A stretch of 10,078 nt of DNA from an uncultured Bacilli bacterium (GTDB taxonomy: Bacteria; Bacillota_I; Bacilli_A; RF39; UBA660): contig CANRJI010000031.1 of NCBI GenBank assembly GCA_947630885.1, positions 1 through 10,078 of the forward strand. Reading direction: 5' to 3'. A model generated the notes under the pieces. The model was not told the origin of the DNA. It did not search any database and saw only the letters and a list, made by a program, of their open reading frames with translations. Position 1 is the stretch's first letter. Every line of letters begins with the position of its first letter. Of the stretch, positions 6,229 through 10,078 are shown one piece after another. The translations under genes and the position numbers were made by a program.

Positions 6229-6853
6229 TGAAAAATATTACCATTGGCATTATTGCCAAAGATAAAATAATTGATGAAGAAAATTTTCAAGTTGTCAGTA
6301 AAAAGCACTTAAAATTTCTAAATAATAAGTGTAACTTCATTGCTATCTTAAATTATGATAATAATTATCTTGATCCCGAAGTCATTTCCAAATGTGATGG
6401 AATTATCTTCCAAGGCGGCTTAGATATGTACCCATACCATTTTCAAATTCTAAATTATGCTATAAATAATAATATCCCCGTTTTAGGTATCTGTATGGGT
6501 CATCAAATAATTGGACTATACAGTAATGATAGTACCAACGAAGACGATTTAATTAAAGTCGATAATCATAATGATAAAGACAAATATCATAACATTAATA
6601 TTGCCAAAGATAGTTTCCTTTATTCAGCTTTAGGAAACAATTATAAAGTTAATACGAGACATGATTTTGCAGTAAAAGAAATAAAAGTCCATTTAAAGTT
6701 ACAGCAATATCAGATGATAATGTTATTGAAGGAATCGAATACATTGACAAAGATCACTTTGTCCTAGGTGTCCAATTTCATCCTGAAGATATGAAAGATA
6801 CCGAAAACCTATATAATTTATTTATCAAAGAAGTACTTAAGAGAAGGAAATAA
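6228..6853 (+). pseudogene. Class I glutamine amidotransferase (peptidase C26-like), frameshifted
   Basis: Related to gamma-glutamyl-gamma-aminobutyrate hydrolase/PuuD-type class I amidotransferases, which hydrolyse a gamma-glutamyl amide with a Cys-His-Glu triad. The first frame gives GGLDMYP (family GGxDxxP) and the nucleophile C89 in GICMGHQ, then loses homology near 6690 and stops with TAG at 6765-6767. The remainder continues in the frame one base back: FKVTAISDDNVIEGIEY, then GVQFHPE with His (6779) and Glu (6785), ending with TAA at 6851-6853. Adding one A to the AAAA run at 6683-6686 joins both parts into a 208-residue protein with KSPFKV at the join. As read, the product of 179 residues lacks two of three catalytic residues. 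The cause could be a real mutation, an error in a homopolymer, or slippage. Its start overlaps the spoVIF stop. Confidence 0.85.
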
Positions 6854-6868
6854 TTCTTTCTTTTTTTT
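6843..6868 (+). terminator. Terminator after the amidotransferase gene
   Basis: GAAGGAA (6843-6849) pairs with TTCTTTC (6854-6860) with one G-U pair and the loop ATAA, then eight T residues (6861-6868). The stop codon of the restored reading frame (6851-6853) lies in the loop. It is short and AT-rich, so moderate strength at best. Its position right at the restored stop supports 6853 as the original gene end. Confidence 0.5.
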
Positions 6869-6898
6869 CATGTTTTTAAGAAAATAAACATTTTTCTT

Positions 6899-6925
6899 CA
6901 TATTCCCTATTATTAGACATAATAT
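6899..6925 (+). promoter_or_regulatory. Candidate sigma-E-type promoter of spoIVA
   Basis: CATATT (6899-6904) resembles the sigma-E -35 box (ATATT core), and CATAATAT (6918-6925) resembles the -10 box CATACAnT, with a 13-base spacer. spoIVA is a classic sigma-E gene in Bacillus. The start of transcription near 6932 would lie after the GTG at 6930 and before the ATG at 6954. A sigma-A -10 (TAATAT) cannot be ruled out in such AT-rich DNA. Confidence 0.4.
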
Positions 6926-6953
6926 TTTAGTGATAAAGAAAAGAGGTATGTTA

Positions 6954-8423
6954 ATGGAAAAAATAGAAGTTATCAAAAGTATCGGTAAAAGATCAGGTGG
7001 CGATATTTATTTAGGCGTTGTTGGTGCTGTTCGTACTGGCAAATCAACATTTATCAGAAAATTTATGGAAAACCTTGTCGTTCCTTATATTGAAGATGAA
7101 TATGAAAGAAAACGTTGCCTCGATGAACTTCCTCAAGCAGCTGCTGGTAAAACCATAATGACAACTGAACCAAAATTCGTTCCTTCAACCGCCGCTAAAA
7201 TCAAAATTGACGATTTTTCAGCCAACATCAGAATGATTGACTGTGTTGGATACATTGTACCAGCAGCTAAAGGATACGAAGATGAAAATGGGCCACGATT
7301 AGTTATGACACCATGGTATCAAGAGCCTATCCCCTTTGTTGAAGCTGCCGAAATAGGAACAGAAAAAGTTATCAAAGATCATTCGACAATCGGAATTGTT
7401 GTTACAACTGACGGCTCAATTGGTGAAATTCCACGAAGTGAATATCTTGAAGCCGAAAAGACCGTTATTGATGAATTAAATGCTATTGGAAAGCCCTATA
7501 TCGTTATTCTAAATTCTGCCCACCCAATGTTACCAGACACCGAAAAACTTGCTGAAAAACTAAAAGAAGAATATCAAGTTCCTGTTCTCCCAATTAGTAT
7601 TGAAGCTATGGGCGAAAGGGATATGTATAATATTTTAAAAGAAGCCTTATACGAATTTCCTATCGAACAAATCAAAGTAAATATGCCTGAATGGATTGCA
7701 CTTTTAAACCCAGACCACTATTTAAAGAAAGAATACATAGCTAAAATCAAAGAAGAAGTCGTCGAAGTAAATAAATTAAAAGATATCGACAAAATAAATA
7801 GCCACTTCACCGAATCAGAATATATTGCTAAATCATATATATCAGAAGTAGATCCATCAACAGGTGAAGTAACCATCAATTTAGAAGCTCCTGCTGGATT
7901 ATACAGTAAAGTCTTAAATGATATTATGGAAGTATCAGTGTCAACTAAAGCCGATTTATTAGCTCTCTTCCAAGAATTAAATACGGCCCGCAAAGAATAT
8001 AATCAAATCAAATCAGCTTTAAAGATGGTCAAACAAACAGGTTATGGTATCGCATCTCCTACTCTTGACGATATGAAGCTCGATCCACCAGAAATAATAA
8101 AACAAGGCTCACGATATGGTATTAAATTAAAGGCAAAAGCTTCATCTATTCACATGATTAAAGTCGATGTTGAAAGTACTTTTGAACCAATAATTGGTAG
8201 TGAACTTCAAAGTAAAGAGCTGATAAACTATTTAACTGAAAACAAAGAAGGTAGTGATATTTGGAAAAGCGAAATATTTGGTCGCAGTCTCGATGTCATA
8301 GTTCAAGAAGGAATTCAAGCCAAACTTTCAATGATGCCAGATAATGTCCGTTACAAACTATGTCAGACACTAACCAAAATAATAAATAAAGGCTCATCAA
8401 ATATGATCGCCATTGTCTTATAA
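6954..8423 (+). CDS. spoIVA: Spore coat morphogenetic ATPase SpoIVA
   Basis: Stage IV sporulation protein A, made in the mother cell, which uses ATP hydrolysis to polymerise into the basement layer of the spore coat around the forespore. The 489 residues are close to the 492 of B. subtilis. Visible features: MEKIEVIKSIGKRSGGDIYLG start, Walker A GAVRTGKS (24-31), the sensor threonines T70-T71 in MTTEPKF, Walker B region MIDCVGY (D96), the conserved DENGPR and TPWYQEPIPF, a middle domain, and the conserved C-terminal third (MVKQTGYGIASP, IHMIKVDVES, IFGRSL, IQAKLSMMP) ending in IAIVL, the membrane-targeting end in Bacillus. Start choice: AAGAGGT (6941-6947) lies 6 bases before ATG 6954, and family members start with MEK; GTG 6930 and ATG 6948 are poorer. 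All key residues are intact, so sporulation is likely functional. Confidence 0.97.
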   Translation: MEKIEVIKSIGKRSGGDIYLGVVGAVRTGKSTFIRKFMENLVVPYIEDEYERKRCLDELPQAAAGKTIMTTEPKFVPSTAAKIKIDDFSANIRMIDCVGYIVPAAKGYEDENGPRLVMTPWYQEPIPFVEAAEIGTEKVIKDHSTIGIVVTTDGSIGEIPRSEYLEAEKTVIDELNAIGKPYIVILNSAHPMLPDTEKLAEKLKEEYQVPVLPISIEAMGERDMYNILKEALYEFPIEQIKVNMPEWIALLNPDHYLKKEYIAKIKEEVVEVNKLKDIDKINSHFTESEYIAKSYISEVDPSTGEVTINLEAPAGLYSKVLNDIMEVSVSTKADLLALFQELNTARKEYNQIKSALKMVKQTGYGIASPTLDDMKLDPPEIIKQGSRYGIKLKAKASSIHMIKVDVESTFEPIIGSELQSKELINYLTENKEGSDIWKSEIFGRSLDVIVQEGIQAKLSMMPDNVRYKLCQTLTKIINKGSSNMIAIVL

Positions 8424-8457
8424 AAAAGACTTTAGATTTTTTCTAAAGCCTTTTTTT
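8422..8457. terminator. Bidirectional terminator between spoIVA and the AI-2E family gene
   Basis: CTTTAGA (8430-8436) pairs with TCTAAAG (8442-8448) around a T5 loop. A T-run (8451-8457) lies on the right and an A-run (8422-8427) on the left, so it works on either strand. The stop codon of the minus-strand gene (8432-8434) is inside the stem. Confidence 0.85.
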
Positions 8458-9589
8458 CTTCTACTTTATATGCAATTTTATTCCGATTAATTTTGTCGTT
8501 AACTAACTGTGAGAAAAGTGCATAAATAAGTGAGCACAAAGGAGTTGCTATAAGAAGACCAATAAGCCCACCGACACTTCCACCAATCGTTACCGATAAA
8601 AGTACCCACATTCCAGGAAGTCCAACTGATTTACCAACAACTTTTGGATATATCAAATTATTTTCAAGTTGTTGAACAATAAGAACGAATACTATAAAGA
8701 TAATCATTTTAACTGGGCTTACCATAAAAATAAGTATTGCACCTAATGCGGTTCCAATAAATGCACCAAATATAGGTATTAATGCTGTAAATCCAAGTAA
8801 TACAGCAATTGTAAGTGCATATGGAATACGAAGAATTAACATTCCCACAAAACATAAGCTTCCAAATATAACAGCTTCAAGGCACTGTCCAGTAACAAAA
8901 CTTGTAAAAGTCTTATTACCGAGTGTTGCAACACTCTTAATCTTTTGTACTGTTTTAGGTTTCAAATAAGCATTCATAACCTTGTTACATTGTCTAAGCA
9001 AATTTTCTTTTTGTGCAAGTATGTAAATAGCAAATACAATACTAATTACACCCATACTTAAAGCAGTAAATAGTGAAGATACAAATTCTGTTGTAACCGT
9101 TATAACATCTACTGAATTATCTTTAAGATAATTTGTTATCATTTTACTAAAGTTATCGAGATAATCTGAAACGACTCCAATCGTCTCCGGAGGAGCATCA
9201 AACTTTTCCAATACACCAATGATATCATCTTTATATCCAGGAATATTGTTAATAAATAGTGTTACCGAATTTTGAAGTTGTGGAATAAGCAAATTAATGA
9301 TTAAAACAATAATTAGCGCAACTAAGACAACACTTAAAGTAATGCATAAAGGTCTTTTTATCTTATTCCAAGTTTTACCAGATTTAATCTTTCCAAAAAT
9401 TTTCTTTTCAATAAAATTATTTAATACATTTAAAATAAAAGCAAGTATAAGTCCAATAATAAATGGTGAAAGAATACCCATAACATATTTTAAAAACCAT
9501 AATATTTTGTCAAAATTTACTAAGGCAAAAATAATAAGAGCAATATAAGTAATAATTAAAATAATATCTTTCCTCGATTTATCTTTCAT
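8432..9589 (-). CDS. AI-2E family transporter (permease)
   Basis: Polytopic membrane protein of the AI-2E transporter family, 385 residues. Members include autoinducer-2 exporters and Na+/H+ antiporters; which substrate this one carries cannot be read from the sequence. Hydrophobic segments lie at about 9-25, 28-58, 80-104, 168-195, 230-255, 258-285, 290-315 and 330-365, with a soluble extracytoplasmic part (105-165). Family signatures are present in the C-terminal half: GFTALIPIFGAFIG, QQLENNLIYPKVVGKSVGLP and GGSVGGLIGLLIATPL. Start choice: the ATG at 9589 has AAGGAGGT 5 bases upstream, and an upstream in-frame ATG at 9658 precedes the promoter and is rejected. It faces spoIVA and shares its terminator; it has its own promoter, so its job is probably unrelated to spore coat assembly. 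Confidence 0.9.
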   Translation of the reverse strand: MKDKSRKDIILIITYIALIIFALVNFDKILWFLKYVMGILSPFIIGLILAFILNVLNNFIEKKIFGKIKSGKTWNKIKRPLCITLSVVLVALIIVLIINLLIPQLQNSVTLFINNIPGYKDDIIGVLEKFDAPPETIGVVSDYLDNFSKMITNYLKDNSVDVITVTTEFVSSLFTALSMGVISIVFAIYILAQKENLLRQCNKVMNAYLKPKTVQKIKSVATLGNKTFTSFVTGQCLEAVIFGSLCFVGMLILRIPYALTIAVLLGFTALIPIFGAFIGTALGAILIFMVSPVKMIIFIVFVLIVQQLENNLIYPKVVGKSVGLPGMWVLLSVTIGGSVGGLIGLLIATPLCSLIYALFSQLVNDKINRNKIAYKVEEKKALEKI

Positions 9590-9614
9590 AATATACCTCC
9601 TTAAATACAGCCTT

Positions 9615-9643
9615 ATTATAGCACAATAACTGAAAACGTACAA
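9615..9643 (-). promoter_or_regulatory. Promoter of the AI-2E family gene
   Basis: On the minus strand: TTGTAC (9643-9638), a 17-base spacer, and a perfect TATAAT (9620-9615) preceded by TGC, i.e. the extended -10 form. Transcription would start near 9608 and give a leader of about 20 bases that contains the GGAGGT site (9600-9595). Confidence 0.7.
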
Positions 9644-9745
9644 TAATATTATTTCCAACTTTACACATCCAATAACTAGTTAATTAATATCTTGCTAAAT
9701 ATTTGATAAAAACATCTTAAAAACTCAATATTTTTACCAAAACCC

Positions 9746-9774
9746 TTGCTTTTATTAAGAATATATGGTATCTT
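9746..9774 (+). promoter_or_regulatory. Promoter of the HU gene
   Basis: TTGCTT (9746-9751), a 17-base spacer and TATCTT (9769-9774) preceded by TGG, i.e. TGnTATCTT. Transcription would start near 9781. The -35 box is the same hexamer as in the engB promoter. Between this and the divergent AI-2E promoter (9644-9745) I see only AT-rich DNA with no clear operator. Confidence 0.6.
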
Positions 9775-9781
9775 TATGTAG

Positions 9782-9802
9782 TAAGCATAGTATGTGTGCT
9801 TA
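9782..9802 (+). promoter_or_regulatory. 5' hairpin in the HU leader
   Basis: TAAGCA (9782-9787) and TGCTTA (9797-9802) form an inverted repeat with a 9-base loop, starting right at the predicted 5' end of the HU transcript. A 5'-terminal stem could protect this abundant mRNA from decay. No T-run follows, so it is not a terminator. Confidence 0.35.
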
Positions 9803-9825
9803 ATAAAAAAACGGAGGTAATAAAA

Positions 9826-10078
9826 ATGACAAAAGCTGAATTAGTAGAATTTGTTGCTGAAAAAGCAGATTTAACAAAGGCTGATGCTACAAGAGCATTA
9901 GATGCTGTTATGGAAGGAGTAACTTGCGGTTTAAAGAAAAGCGGTAAAGTTACATTAGTTGGATTCGGAACTTTCACTTCTAAAAAGAGAGAAGCAAGAA
10001 CAGGAAGAAATCCACAAACTGGTAAGACAGTTCAAATCCCAGCTAGAGTTGTTCCAGGATTTAAAGCTGGAAGCAAAT
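9826..10078 (+). CDS. hup: DNA-binding protein HU, 3' end outside the window
   Basis: Small basic histone-like protein that dimerises and bends DNA in the nucleoid; in Firmicutes it is the essential HBsu-type HU. The 84 residues present are nearly the whole protein (about 90 usual). The helical N-terminal dimer part is followed by V45-GFGTF-50, then the DNA-binding arm RTGRNPQTG with the intercalating proline P63, IPARVVPGF, and the last visible residues KAGSK. The reading frame is still open at the window edge. The ribosome binding site GGAGGT (9813-9818) is 7 bases before ATG. A cysteine at residue 34 is unusual for HU, which often has none. Its place downstream of spoIVA is the conserved Firmicute order, here interrupted by the AI-2E family gene. 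Confidence 0.96.
   Translation, partial: MTKAELVEFVAEKADLTKADATRALDAVMEGVTCGLKKSGKVTLVGFGTFTSKKREARTGRNPQTGKTVQIPARVVPGFKAGSK

Noticed and set aside
6683..6686. Phase-variable tract in the amidotransferase gene
   Set aside because: A run of four or five A is too short for typical slipped-strand phase variation; it is reported only as a frameshift.
6681..6687. Programmed -1 frameshift site in the amidotransferase gene
   Set aside because: ATAAAAG is not a good X-XXY-YYZ slippery site, and no strong downstream pseudoknot is evident.
9297..9548. Open reading frame on the plus strand inside the AI-2E family gene
   Set aside because: It is antisense to a well supported membrane protein, has no ribosome binding site and no family resemblance.
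9658..9658. Upstream ATG as start of the AI-2E family protein
   Set aside because: It lies upstream of the promoter -10 box on that strand, and the ATG at 9589 has a perfect ribosome binding site.

Overview
The window is a stretch of chromosome from a very AT-rich, endospore-forming Firmicute. Three things point there: a full-length SpoIVA with strong conservation to the Bacillus protein as I know it, a SpoVIF-like small protein, and Gram-positive signals throughout (strong GGAGG ribosome binding sites, extended -10 promoters, U-tailed hairpins). The style of the housekeeping proteins (HIGN in CysRS, short Der and EngB) and the extreme A+T content suggest an uncultured gut Bacilli/Erysipelotrichia-type lineage close to the Mollicutes rather than Bacillus itself; this placement is an inference. 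All stop codons seen are TAA or TAG, and the Trp codons I checked are TGG.

Layout. 56-1105: an unrecognised membrane-anchored protein with a gluzincin-like HExxH site. 1119-3291: cysS and a YugP-like membrane zinc peptidase, one operon with its own promoter and a long terminator. 3217-3451: a nested inverted-repeat structure whose right end carries a terminator-like hairpin and a probable engB promoter. 3492-5935: engB, an orphan 150-residue protein and der, i.e. two ribosome-assembly GTPases around an unknown gene. 5939-8423: a sporulation block of spoVIF, a frameshifted class I glutamine amidotransferase, and spoIVA, with candidate sporulation sigma promoters. 8432-9589 (minus strand): an AI-2E family permease converging on spoIVA and sharing its terminator. 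9746 to the end: promoter and most of an HU gene.

How it fits together. The order der ... spoIVA ... HU is the conserved Firmicute arrangement, but gpsA, usually between der and spoIVA, is absent and spoVIF plus the amidotransferase sit there instead. The most interesting regulatory spot is the der-spoVIF junction: a 15-bp RNA stem buries the spoVIF ribosome binding site and ends in a T-run, so it reads both as a terminator for der and as a translational lock. A sigma-K-like promoter overlaps the stem and would start transcription past the left arm, which would free the site only during sporulation. The second oddity is the 235-bp inverted-repeat element before engB. The third is the one-base frameshift that separates the catalytic Cys of the amidotransferase from its His/Glu.
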